From Neolentinus lepideus HHB14362 ss-1 (Eukaryota; Basidiomycota; Agaricomycetes; Gloeophyllales; Gloeophyllaceae): DNA of 64,000 nucleotides. The notes under the pieces are model-generated. The model was not told the DNA's origin. It saw only the letters and a program-made list of their open reading frames with translations, and did not search any database. Each line of letters begins with the position of its first letter. Position 1 is the stretch's first letter. Shown one piece after another: positions 47,599-59,282 of this stretch. The position numbers and the translations under genes are program-made. Where the stretch lies: the NCBI GenBank assembly GCA_001632425.1, contig KV425562.1:217911-281910 (forward strand), in the 5' to 3' direction.

Positions 47599-49225
47599 AT
47601 GCTAACAGCCCTGGTGCTGTCGCTATGCGGCATTTTGGCCTTTTCACCGCAGGTCGTTGTTTCCATCTTCAACACAATTGAGTTTTCGTCCATTCAGCAG
47701 TGCGGACCATTCTCTGTCACTTTTTCCGGAGGCAAGGCTCCTTTGGCTCTCCCCTTGACTCTGACTATCATTCCTTTTAATTCGACACCCATTTCCATCC
47801 CCATTCCCAATGATGCTTGGAACCCTGCCACCAGCACCGGCGCCGCAGTCACCTTCTTACCCCTACCAGCTGGCGCGACATTCGTAGCGTCTCTCGATGA
47901 TGCAAATGGCTACCCCACCGGATTAGTATCGGACGTGATCGCTATCGACAGTTCGTCAAATTCATCTTGTCTTCCTCCCCCATCCGAGAGCACTCAGCGC
48001 TCGTTCAACGTCGACCCCACCACTATCGCGCAATGTGCACCGTTCAATGTCACATTCGACCAGGCAGCAGGAGTCGGCGTGCCGAGAGTACGTGGGTTCA
48101 TGCCGCGAGGGTTTTCGCTCTTCATGGACGAAACATCCGAATCACCTTCCACTGGAGCCGCTACGTATGTGATGGAGGGGTTACGTGGACTAGAGGTCGC
48201 ACTTCTCCTTGATGACGGCCAAGGCCATCGGGAGACGACGCCTATCATGTCTATCCTTGGAGACAGCACGAGTACAGCGAGCTGTATCCACGTCAATATC
48301 TCGCAGATCTCTTCCGCGCATCTTTCCAATTCCTCTACATCGTCATTGGCTGCGAACACTAGTAAGGGCATTTCGAGGTGAGAGCCATTTATTAAATGTT
48401 TTAGACTGAATGACTTAATTAGCCATCAGCGGTGCACTCGTTGCTATCGCTGTCGTCTCAAGTAGCATAGTCGGGGGTGTTCTTATCCTTCTCGGTCTGT
48501 ACATATGGCGCGAGCGGAAACGGCGGCAGGCTCTCAAGATACAAATGGACGCTGAGCGCCAGTCTCGCTATGACGAGAAGCCAAGGGGCGTATCAGATGA
48601 TTTCATGGTACTCCCACCGGCTCCCATGTCTCCGATCAAGTCCCCCACGTTGCTAGGCGTACGCCACAACCCTGCGTATGTCAACGCCAAGTTCACAAAA
48701 TCGCCCATGTCGCCCGAGTTCATTCAATATCCGCGTATAGACGATGACAGGTTAAGCTTCCAGCGCTCGCCTGCTCTCCAGTCCGCCGGCCTGCGCTCTC
48801 TTGGCCGTGAAGCAAGTCTCGGCCGGAGCAAACGACGGCCAAGTATGCAGACTCTGCGCTCGCTCGACATTGAACAGATCCTCGCGCGCGCCACAATCTA
48901 CGAGGAGGACAGGCGGCGGGAGCGGGAAGAAGCCGAGGCAGAGGCTGCAGATGCCGTCCAGGCCGCGCCCTCGTACAAGCCGTCTCGCTCCACACCTCCC
49001 CCCGCATTCAACCTCGACTCGCCGCGCAAAGACGTGAAGGAATTGAACGTCCCTCAGTCACCGGCGTACTCCTTTGTTACAACGACGAACGACCAACCGG
49101 GCGTGGATGTTCCCTACACGCCCGTGTCCGACTACACACGCATCAGCTCGTTAGCTCCGCCTCCCAGGGCGAGGCTAGCGGATGATGGAAGCCGGACATC
49201 GTCTTACACGGGTGCTGCGCTATAG
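47599..49225 (+). CDS. Secreted-domain single-pass (type I) membrane protein
   Basis: There are two exons, 47599-48377 and 48430-49225; the intron has GTGAGA and CAG borders and keeps frame. Residues 1-22 (MLTALVLSLCGILAFSPQVVV) form a signal peptide. The outside part contains two similar modules. The first is QQCGPFSVTFSGG...PLTLTIIPF and the second IAQCAPFNVTFDQAAG, each ending in a Ser-rich piece with a Cys. Several N-x-S/T sites follow (NISQI, NSSTSS). One membrane helix is ALVAIAVVSSSIVGGVLILLG, then a basic stop (WRERKRRQALK) and a Ser/Pro-rich tail of about 220 residues with a coiled Glu/Arg segment (EEDRRREREEAEAEA). The layout resembles fungal cell-surface sensor or mucin-like proteins common in basidiomycetes. 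Ligand and role are unknown. Confidence 0.85.
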
Positions 49226-50476
49226 CGCGATTGGCAGGCCATCCCACGGTTAGTTATTACTATAACTCAGTCGTTCTTGCGCTGGTGCCAGTCGGAGCTT
49301 ATTTGACTGTAACTTATCATCTGCCGCTATTACAACACTGTAGGAGAATTTTTGTACTTTTCGGACTGTATCCCTTTTGATAAGGCTGGAGTCATACGCT
49401 TTGGTAACAAACTGTATTATATAGGTCGTGCTTACGCGCGTACGGATGAGGGAGGTTCCTCGTCAATGCTCAATTGGTTGAATGTCACTTCGTTCATGCT
49501 TATTTGGACCTTTGCACCGGAAGTTGACTAGATGAAATATTGGTAGGGTGGATCACGCAGCAATCAGAGAATGGCTACTATCACATGGGTAGTTCTTCTC
49601 TGCGGGTATGAATGTTCTCTACAGATAAAGTCACTTCCTGTGCATTCAACATTGAATGGAATAACTTGGAACTTGGTATATACAATCTTTGGCACATTTC
49701 TGTGGTATGTATCAATTCAGAACTGTGAAAACAGGTCCAAGACGGATGGAGAAGAACTATGCCCAGCGTTGCCGAACTCAGTATTTCAATTAATGCCGAT
49801 GAACCCTGTGTTCATAATTTGCTAGTGGACTCTTAGGATAGATGATAGGATATACCATATTGCAAAGGTCTATGTCAAAAGTTTCCCTGAAACTGAATTA
49901 CTGACAGAGAAATTGGGGAAACACTGGATCCTGGAGAAGAACTACACGTATGATAGTATCACGCTCCACGCTGTGAGATCAGTGATTGTTGGTGAGAAAC
50001 ATGCATGATTAGTGGGCTTGACCCTGGCCATTATTCTGACATCCAGCGGCGAGAATCACGTCTTCTTGTGATTCAGTGAGGTTCGCCTCGTGTAAACAGA
50101 CCATCAACGATACGCGAAACAGAAATCCGAGCCGTCCTGTCAAAGATCCTTTCCAAACGGACAGGACCATCATCATGTACTGCGAAGCTGCCTTCCATCC
50201 TGCAGTGGACACGCAGAGTGACAACTGTGGACACACATCGGCTTGTCACCATAACAGGACAGAGGACCCCTCCGAATCTGTAGGATGACTCGAGGTATCA
50301 TCTTCACTGGACACTCCCACAGAGATAGGGAGTTCCTCCACCTCGCATCAAGTTCGGGTAAAAGTGCATTAAACTGCTGCGACGCTTTACGACCATGAGT
50401 TTCTCCATCATCAACAAGCAATCACCATAATTAACGCACAGTGGTGAGACTTGCACACTTTGAATAGCGTGGGCCG
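49226..50476. other. Intergenic, no gene recognised
   Basis: About 1.25 kb with only short frames, no repeats and no RNA gene seen. It separates the convergent membrane-protein gene and small basic-protein gene. Confidence 0.5.
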
Positions 50477-50785
50477 TCAGTCCTCATCTTGGGGCAACTT
50501 GGCTGCCTCCGCTCTCGCCCTTCTCCGTCCTCCCATCATCAAGTCGACGTAGTCGGCGCCTCCGAGTACATGACCCTCGTTGTTATTGCGTTTCCCGGTC
50601 TTTCCCTTCAGGTTTGCCTTCCTGCTTGAAGATGCAGCCACAGCTGCGGGGTCTGGCTTTGAGGTAGTAGATTTCGCCTGTCTGGCCCTTTTCTTGTCCT
50701 ATCGCGAATGGTGATAAGTGTGTGATACCATTTACTTGTGAGGAAAGCATACCACCCGTTTGTGCAGTTTGGCGCTCCTGCCCAT
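50477..50785 (-). CDS. Small basic protein, 84 residues, conserved-looking
   Basis: Two exons, 50785-50753 and 50698-50477, join in phase across a 54-nt intron. The product starts MGRSAKLHKRV|DKKRARQ, continues with a Lys/Ser-rich middle, and ends GGADYVDLMMGGRRRARAEA plus AKLPQDED. The clean splice, strong basic start and compact C-terminal motif argue for a real gene. I recall similarly built small fungal proteins beginning MGRSxKxxKR, but I cannot name a function. A nuclear or nucleolar location would fit the charge (inference). Confidence 0.65.
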
Positions 50786-51239
50786 CCTAGCTGCGATCTG
50801 GAGAGTCCGACTATCCGAGGCAAGTTTTGTTGCGCCACCCGCACATATGTTGATTTGCCCACTTGACGAGATACGTATGTTCCGACTCTACAGATCATAC
50901 TGCACTCGTCATCAGACAGATATATTATCATTTGCGACTACGGTATATTTTGTGCACAGCTGCTTTTACATTTACAGAACCGGCGTGCCAGATAAGTATT
51001 GCTATTTCGCCTGACGCGACCTACAACAACGCAACCTACACGTAGAACGAAAGTGGATATGTTGTGAGGATAGTGGACATATGTGACATGTGATGATAGA
51101 ACTGAATAGATGGACTAAAAGATGGGCCTACAAATGCAATAAGTTATTCATGACCTTTCGCGCCAGATCACGCAACGTCAGGCATATACAAAAGTTCAAC
51201 TTCACCAGAAGGAAGAAAGTAGACGAAAGGGACACGAAT

Positions 51240-54200
51240 TTACCGCTTAGCCAAGAGCGAGCCTGGCTCAAAGACGGCCGGTGAAGGAGCAGCAACGAGG
51301 GTCTGGTTAGCTCGGGGCGGCTGCTTCCGCGTAGGCGCACGAGCGAGGCCCTTGCTGCCAGCAGTACCATTCAGGCCGCCAGACTTGGCCATGAGGACGG
51401 TCCGTTCCTGAATCAGCATGTACGACTGAAACGGGCATCAGGTCGGTTCACTAAACCTAGACAAAATGAATTGCTCACCCTCGCGAGAAGGATCTTCTCC
51501 ATCCACATCTGACCCTCTTTCTCTGGCACGGAGAAAATATGAACATAGTCCGCAGTGTTCTCGAAGAAGGATAGGTTATCGGTAGATTTCACGGCAAAGG
51601 TATACGGCTTGGGAGCTTTGTGCAGTCTGGTGACATGATATGCGTCAAAGTTGGACAGCGAACAGAGGAAAGTCTCGTCTTTGCCCTGTGTCCCAATAAG
51701 TAATGAAGATCGTACACATAGTCAACGATGGGCATACATTGTCGCGCTTGGCAAGATAAAGACTGTGCTCGCGGAGCTCCAGCCATCGCTTGTTCCACTT
51801 GCCACGCTTGACTTCGTACTCGACATACCCCCTACAGATAGGAGAGGCGGAGGGCAGAGCCTAAAGAACGTGGCGTTATCAGTTTGAGATCCTAGGAAGG
51901 AAGTGCGTGATCGTTACACTCACAGAGCGCCTGAGGATCTGTTCAAGAAGTGTTCTTTTGATCATAAGCGTGTTGACCATCTTGTCCTTGTTCCAGGACG
52001 CAAAGACGTCCTGCAGGAGCTCGAAGCCCCGAATTGGTCGATCTACGGCCCGCACTCAGCGCTGCACTCGATTAGCGCGCACCGAAAAAAGACCCACCCA
52101 TGCCAAAGTCCTGCGCCACCTCCCAAAGCATCCACCCCCCACTGCCGACAAGATCCTCAAGCCCGCCTTGACTCGCCACCATCTTGACGACGTCCTCAGC
52201 CACCGTGGCCGGCCCGATCTCAACGGTGTGGAAACGCTGCAGGTCACCAACAAACACCCGCTGCTGCACCAGCTGCAAGTTCTGACGAAGGACAGGCGGC
52301 ACAGGCGGAGGCGGAGGAAGGTCAGAAGGCGGCGCGGCACGCGGACGCGACATACTGCGCGCCCGCTCGACGACAGAGGCGCCAGATTTGTACCCAGTAG
52401 AACTGGACGCAGCGCGGCCGCGCTCCTCATTGGGCATCTTGGCGACATGCTGCTCTTGCTCCCGGTCGACACTCGGATGCCTGGACGCAGCGCTGGCGCG
52501 AACAGTCCCGCTCCTGGCAGGTACGTTGGACGCGGCAGCAGTAACGTCCTTTGGATTCCTCGCGGATCTCATCCGCGACAAGATGCTGCCCCCGCCGTTT
52601 TCACCGTCCCTCGAGCCCGGTCTCGAGAGCTTCTTGAAGAACCCGCCAGAACCGCCGGCCTCAGCGTCTCTGGAAGGAGGCCTGGTAAGAGATGAAGGAG
52701 GAGCACCCGAAGTCTTGACCGTCATCAGCTTCTTCGTCAACTCGTCCACAGAGAAAGGATTTGTCGTAGAGCCCGGTAATGTTTTGGTGCGAGCGCGGCT
52801 ACCGCCAGCGACAGGTGGAGGGGCAACAGGCGGAAAGGTGGAGGGGTCGACAGCTTGGGCACGTACAGTAGTATTGCGCCTCGGTCTGGCAGCTTCTCGT
52901 CCTCTGGGTTCCATTTCATCGTCATCACCAGGGAACGCTCGCCGCTGGTTGACATCCACTATTCGTTGCATCGGCGCCTCGTAGCTACTTTCGTGCCTCA
53001 GTGCATGCCTCTCTGCCAAGCGTTCCCGCCTGCTCTGCTTCCGTTCATCCTTGACTTGGCGCCTGATCGTCTTCTGCGCTATCAGCGCCGTGGGGATGCT
53101 CTGCGCCAGCGGGACGTCGTCGTCCGTAACCTCTGTCCTGTTCTCATCCCCGACATCATCCGAGTCCGACAGAGAGCTCTCCGAATCCTCAGAGTCGGAA
53201 AAAGACGAAGGACCGGGTCGCCGACGTCGTCCGTCCTCATCATCATCCCGCCCTCCGGCACCAGCACCGTTGCTCCTTCCATAACCGGCTCCCCTCCCAG
53301 CAGCGCTTCCACCACCGTATGACCACTGGCTATTGTACCCACTCCCATCGGGCTTCCCACCCATACCACTACGGCCGCCTCTGTCCTCCCCATCCACGGC
53401 CTCCAACTCGTACTGCCAAAGCCCCGTAAACGCGCTCCCATTCTTTTTGCCCGCAGCGCCCGCGCCATTCGCCTTGAAACTGTCGTAGCTCACCCTCCCC
53501 CTCTCCGTATCGCCAGGGCTGACAACAAACGCCCTCACAGCGCCATTCGTCGGCGGCGTCCGCGACGCAAGCGGGTCCTGCTTAACCTCCCCAAAATACT
53601 TTGCATTACCGCGCGACACCGACCGCGAATGCGACGTCCTCTTGAGCGCGGGCATGTCCTTCTCCCTCTCGGGTGTCGTGGCAGGTGTCGAGCCAGCAGG
53701 CGACGCCGACGAAGAAGACGCGCGGGCCCCAACCACGATCCCCACTGCCCGATCTTTTTGCCGATCACTCGCGGCGGCGCCACCGGCACGACTGCCCGGC
53801 CTCCGCCCGGAGCGCGGCGGGATGGGTGGCGGCGGCGACGAGGACGAGCCCGTCGACAGTGTACTCGGCGACGGCGGCTGAGATGAGCTGGCGTTGTTGT
53901 TGGCGGTCTTGTCTGTCGTGTCTATCGGAACCGGGGCAGGCAGTGTAGCAGATGTGATGCGCGATGTGCTTTCTCGTCCGGCGATGGAGAGTTTTGAGCT
54001 GGAGGCATCTCTAGGAGAGGGCGTCGACGATTGAATTCCAAACGTGTTTCGCTGAGCCGCCCGCAAACTCGCGCTGTCGCGAACGTTGCTCCCTCGCTCC
54101 TTCTCCGCATAGCTCGCTCTTTCAGGCGCGCGAGACAAGCGCTGCTCATCGCGAACACTGCCCGACACAGGCCTGCTGGCGACGGAAACGCTGTCCGCAC

Positions 54201-56504
54201 AAACAGCACTCGCAGCAGATCGCCTGACGCTCCCGGACGGCGCGGCGCTGACCCGCGACGTCGACGCAGCAGATTGCCGTGGCGCAGGAGACGGCACCGA
54301 CGCGCTGACCTTGCGCGTCCTGGGGAAAGTCGCCGCCGGCGTCGCAGACGACACCGAGGCCCGTTTGGCATGCGCAGACGCCACAGCGCTCTCCCTCCTC
54401 AAAGTCAACGACAGCCTCTGCCCCGTCACCGTCGCCGCGCTCCCCCTCCTCTCCCTCTCCCCCGGATGCACAAACCCATACGTGCTCGCCCTCTCCCCCG
54501 GCCATCCGCCCGGCGGCCCCAGCACCCTATCCTTGTACCCGCCCAGCGCCTCCGGCCCGACCTTCACGTACCCCCCGCGGATGGTGCTGTCGGACCCGAC
54601 GTCAGAAAGCGCGTCGAAGAACTCGGTGCGCCCCGTCTCGGACACCTCCGTCGCAGCGTCCGCGTCGTGCGCGCTGTACTGCCTCGGCATATCGTCGTCG
54701 GCACCTGGAAACGGGATACCTGCTGGCAAAGACTCGGTCGAAATCGAAGTAGGCAAAGGCGGCAAAGGCTTATTAGACTCGCACTCGCACGGCGAACTCG
54801 AAGAAACACGCGGCGAGGACACACACGTCGACGTAGACGTAGACACGGAGCAGGTTGCACTCGAAGCCGGCGATGTGCAACTGTCGCTGCTGTCACGGAG
54901 ATCGCCCCAGCAGCTGGTGGTGGGATCAGCAAGCACGCCTGCACCGATGAGTTGCCCCGCGGCGACAGCCTCCGCATCTATAAACCCATCTGCTGCTTTT
55001 AGGCCCGGCTGCGGACCAATCATCGGATCCGAAGCCTCCTCGGGGGCACGTGGCGCCCAGAATAGCGTTGTGGGAGAACGGGAGCCTGAGCGGCGTACGG
55101 CATAATAATCATGGGCCGAGGCATCTGGTTCTGAATGCTGCTGTGGAAGAGGAAGAGGAAGAGCAGGGGGCGAGGAGGATATGTATAGCGCCGTGCTTGC
55201 GTGAGCGGGGCATGCTCCGGTATCTAATGGCACGCCTGGCAAAGGCATGCGATCCGAATCCGAATTAGACGGGGAGGATTCGCAGATGGAGCTGGGTGCT
55301 AAAACACATGCGCGAACTTCAAATGGACGAGCCGCGTCCCCTGCCATCTCTGGGTCTGCGATTCCAAGCAAGTTAGAAAGATATATTAAATGCACCCGTA
55401 TACTCACCGGAATCCATCTCTCCCTGCTGATCACCATCATCTTCAAAAACAACTCAGCCACACCTCGAATCAAGCAGAACATGATACACCCACCGCTCTG
55501 CGCCGCCTCAGAAGAACAGAGATACGCCAGCCTGCCCTCGCTCCCCCACTCAGCAAACTCCGTCTGCCCCGCCTCGGGGCTGACCGCACACGAGCTGAAC
55601 GTGAGCGCGGGCGTCGTGGACCCCGAGCCCGCCTCGTCCACGTCCAGCGCGAGCGTGAAGTCCTCGGTGTCAGCGGGCGAGTCAAAGTCGAGCGCGAACC
55701 GCGAGACGGGGCGCAGTGAGAGGCGCATAGTTTCGTCGGAAGCGGTCGAGACGGGGCGGCTGGGCGAGGAGGGGGGCACCGGGTGGCTGGGCGGGGACGG
55801 CGGGCGGGAGGACTGGGACGCGTCGTTCCACGGCTCGACCGGCAGCCGCGCGCCCGGGGTGCCCTTCTTCACCTGAGCGCGTAAGCGTCACTCTCACTAG
55901 CGCCGCCACGGAAATAATGGGCACTCACCTTCTTCTTCATGACCACCGACGTGCGTGCGAGGACCCGCAGGCTCGGGAGGCTCGGGCGCGTGCTGAACGC
56001 GGGCCTGGTGTGCGCGGGGCGGGCCTTGATGGGGAGCGTGCTGGTCGAGGCGCTCGTGCGGAGGGGGCGGGGGCGGGAGAGCGGGGAGGTGTCCAGGGCG
56101 GCAGGGGAGAGCGGGGACTTTGGCGTGCTCGGCGGGGGCGGGGGCAGCGCTGGAGAAGTTAGGATGGAGGGGAAGGCGATCGCGGCGGGGGAGAGGGAGA
56201 GGTTGGCGAAGGGGTCGTCGGGGAGCAGGTCCTGGGAGGGCGGGGACGGGCCTGGGTTTGGGGAGATGTCGAAGGCTGGTGTGAGCGAGAAGTTGTGGTG
56301 GATCGAGTCGGCGTAGGACGAAGCGAGGGAAGAGGAGGATTGCTGCCGGGAGTGGGCGGGGCGGGGAGCCTCGGATAGGGCGGGCACGCGAGCAGGCAAG
56401 GGTGCGGAGATGGGGGTGGGCGGGAGGCTGGCGTCGTGGGCAGCGGTGGGGGAGAGGAAGGACGGGATGAAGATGGACTGGAGGGACGGTCTTTTCTTGG
56501 GCAT
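51240..56504 (-). CDS. Very large RA-PH domain protein (MRL-like architecture)
   Basis: The start is ATG at 56504 (MPKKRPSLQSIFIPSFL). Exon 1 ends near 55928 (VVMKKK) and exon 2 begins KGTPGARLPVEPW; a 51-nt intron lies near 55357-55407. The main body up to about 52100 is disordered, Ser/Pro/Arg-rich, with acidic patches (DSEDSESSLSDSDD). Near the end lies a Ras-association-like domain: RVFVGDLQRFHTVEIGP, VAEDVVKMVASQGGL and WMLWEVAQDFGM (about 52270-52100). After a short intron come RPIRGFELLQDVFASW and a PH domain, with GYVEYEVKRGKWNKRWLELR, SLYLAKRD, FLCSLSNFDAYHVT, KPYTFAVKS and WMEKILLARSYML (about 51850-51430). It ends VFEPGSLLAKR with TAA at 51240-51242. RA followed by PH is the layout of Ras/Rap effectors of the MRL type, which link GTPases to membranes and actin. 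A polarity or signalling role is inferred. GC and serine content are higher than in the neighbours. Confidence 0.8.
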
Positions 56505-58853
56505 TTTGGGTTTGCAGCGGGGGAAGCTGTGCGTGTGTGTTAAAGACTGTGGCGAGGATGTGCTTGGTGTCCTGGTGAGTGCGGCGAAAGGAATGTGGGT
56601 GGCCTGTCGCAAGGTCAGCAAGCGTAGGTATCAAAAGAGTTGCATTGAAACAAGGTAGAACGCGTATTACACTTTAGATGAAAATGAATGGCAAAAAGAC
56701 CGAGAAGGGCTCACCTGGTCTGCGCGCGGGTCAAACTCGGCGGTAGTCTTTGCGCGAGTCTTGCCCAGGAAAGCAAAGGCGTCGTACTCGTGCTCGTGCT
56801 CGTCGTCGCCGCGAAGGGCATGCACGCTCTTTCCGTGGTAGACGCTCTGTCCTTGGTCGCGGATGGCCGAGTGCTCGCCGGGTGCAGGGAAAAAGCAAAT
56901 GGCCATGCCGTTACAACCCCCGGGTTATAAGCCACACTGCGAAATTCGAATGTTTTTTTGTAGTCCAAGCAAGGGTCGTCGTGATTTGCCTTTTCGGGCC
57001 GATGAACTTGGCGGTCTGGACTCGCCCCGGTGGCTGCGCTAACCGTGTCCCGTGGCTGTTCTCAACGTGTCCCGTGGCTGTTCTCAACGTCCCCCGCGCT
57101 GCTTATAAGCCTCTCGACACTGCACCGCCCGGCGACGACGTTGATACATCTCGCCATGTCAAACTCTACCCATGCCTGTCGCCTGTCCCGCCCGCTGTAC
57201 AAGCACCCGTCCGACAGAGATCCCCGCGCGAAATTTGCCTTCACCCCAAAACGCCTTTCCCCCGGAGCGGCTCATCCAATCACCAATATTATTGTCGCGA
57301 CGACACTCCATACCCAACTATCAGCCAGAGTGTTATATATCACAGACGATGACGTCCACAACGGCTCATCGACATCCTCTGTCTTGCTTGCCTGGATACG
57401 GTGTAGGCCTCTCGACCGCCTCCTGTCTCGCACATTCGATATTCGGTGTACCTCATCGCGCGCATCATTACTGCACATCGTTACCCGAGCATTGACTGCT
57501 ATCCCGCCCACACCGGATATTACACCTCCGCTCTATGGCCGAAAAGAAATCCGCTGCAGTGTTACGGCACTCTTGTCACCATAGCTACCCAGCTTTCTTG
57601 GCCACTCATTTGCAGCCATCCGGGGTAAGATACAGTTCTTTCACGAGCTCAGAGACGTCAAGGACCTGCTCTTACTCATTTCCTGGGCGGCCGCACCAAT
57701 GCCCGCCAGGTACACTTCACCTCCGGCGCTCACGTCACGCCCAGCGACGACGTCCTTGCCGCTACCTTACGCACAGGGCTTCTGGTGAGGTATCCGTCTC
57801 ACCACCGCTCGGAATTATCCTGCCCGCACTTGCAAATCGTCTATAAGGACATATCGACCCCCCGTCATTTCCCGAATAACAACGCCCAGCCGCCAAACGT
57901 CAACAGATGCTGTGTAGACTGTGCGAAGTGAGTGCTACAGTCGACTCTGCCTTATCAATGCATACCTGTCGGTGGACGCCCAAAACCGTGGGGTTTATCG
58001 CACGGTTGGCTCTCATACTCTACGATCGCAGCATCTTACACATGCGGAATGTCCATGTTTTGTCCTGGACCTCACAATCGCGAGGATAGTCTACTATCTT
58101 CCAAAGTGCCGATCGCAATCGTTTGCACAGGGTTTAGACGATGTCACTCAGCCCGGCCGCTTTTGGTCCACATATCAGGTGAAATGTTAGAAATTGGCGC
58201 AAGTATGGACCCACTCCCCCTACGGTTGCCCTGGAGGCTCAGGTCTAAAATGAGATGAACCACGTTGCTACCTCTGGGGTCCTGTCACCCTTCGTGACTG
58301 ATGTCAGGGTGCGGCTTCGAGGCCAAGCAGATAAATGTTGTCTGGCATGTAATTGACCCGGTACCAATCCCTTATTAGGCAATTTTATGATGGTATTGCT
58401 TATGGAACTAGTCACCCTTAGAAAATGAATATTAAATTGAGTGTATAGCTAAGCAAAATGAAGACCTGCAGCGGGAATCCAGCTTATCCATGATGAAATC
58501 CCAGGCTATATAGATGTCACTATCCTGAGGAAGAGGGAAAGGGAAAAAAATACTCATTGTACCTATACAAAAGCATGAGTTATATGGCATAGTAATCTGG
58601 ATGGCAGACAGCTCCCACAGTACACTGGATGCCTCCACAACTCACTGGACAAAATCTGCAAGCCAAAAAAAAATTTGTTTTGTCATCATGGCCTTTGCAT
58701 CTACAGAAGAACATGCTAAAATGCAAGCTGCAGGGGGTGAAATGAATCGCCGAAACCTACTTGGGAGGGATGGACGGGAGTTACCGGGTGGGCCGCCGGT
58801 TACCTGAAACGGCCTCGATCCCAGCTGCACCACGGGATTTTTGATTTTTCAAA
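56505..58853. other. Intergenic 2.3 kb, no confident gene
   Basis: The left part is the upstream region of the RA-PH gene. Open frames at 57030-57584 and elsewhere are compositional and lack motifs or splice logic. A 22-bp direct repeat is present at 57044-57087. The right end is an inverted repeat gatttttcaaaaatc at 58843-58857 that overlaps the left end of the Ngaro-type element. Confidence 0.45.
57044..57087. repeat. Tandem 22-bp repeat, two units
   Basis: The unit cgtgtcccgtggctgttctcaa occurs twice, exactly and head to tail. A shorter related ctgcgctaaccgtgtcc precedes it. Confidence 0.85.
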
Positions 58854-59213
58854 AATCGGGTTTAAAGCAGGGGATTTACACGAGTTTAATCGACTCCGTG
58901 CACCTGCCTTAGCGCAGCGTATCCTGCCCAGCGCCGCGCACGCTGGGCAGCGTATCCCGTATCGCTCCGCGCGTTAGTACGGCGTATCCCAGACTCTCTG
59001 CCCGGCGTATCTATTGGCCCTCCTCTCACCTCAGCAGACAGCGGAAGTGATCGACGAGGGTCCTGCTTGCCCGGGAGGACTGCATAAAAGCTGGTTGTCG
59101 GGCCCCAGTCGACCTTACCAGTTTTTTACTGCTGTCCTCCCAGGTAAGCACATTATTCATCGCTGCCCTCGGCAACGCTTACCGACCGGTTATTTACTGC
59201 TGTCCTCACAGTG
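58854..59213 (+). repeat. Left split direct repeat (A1) of the Ngaro-type element
   Basis: It begins aatcgggtttaaagcagggg and matches 63641-64000 at 359 of 360 positions; it may extend further than the window can show. Inside are a TATA-like gcataaaagc at 59082-59091 and a twice-used word ttactgctgtcctc (about 59125 and 59193). The short cag|gtaagcac near 59143-59150 looks like an intron donor. It is probably the element promoter and 5' leader. Confidence 0.9.
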
Positions 59214-59282
59214 TTAGGCTTCGAGCGTCATACTGTCATAGCGTATTCCCATCTAATTCTACCAATATCATCTATCTAATCA

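Noticed and set aside
52056..55876. Long plus-strand open frames opposite the RA-PH gene (up to 320 residues, Arg- and Ser-rich)
   Set aside because: They mirror the low-complexity Ser/Pro-rich coding of the minus-strand gene at high GC and have no domains or splice logic.
57030..57584. Plus-strand frame of 184 codons upstream of the RA-PH gene
   Set aside because: It contains the 22-bp tandem repeat and many Ser/Arg/Pro from composition. No domain or start context supports it.
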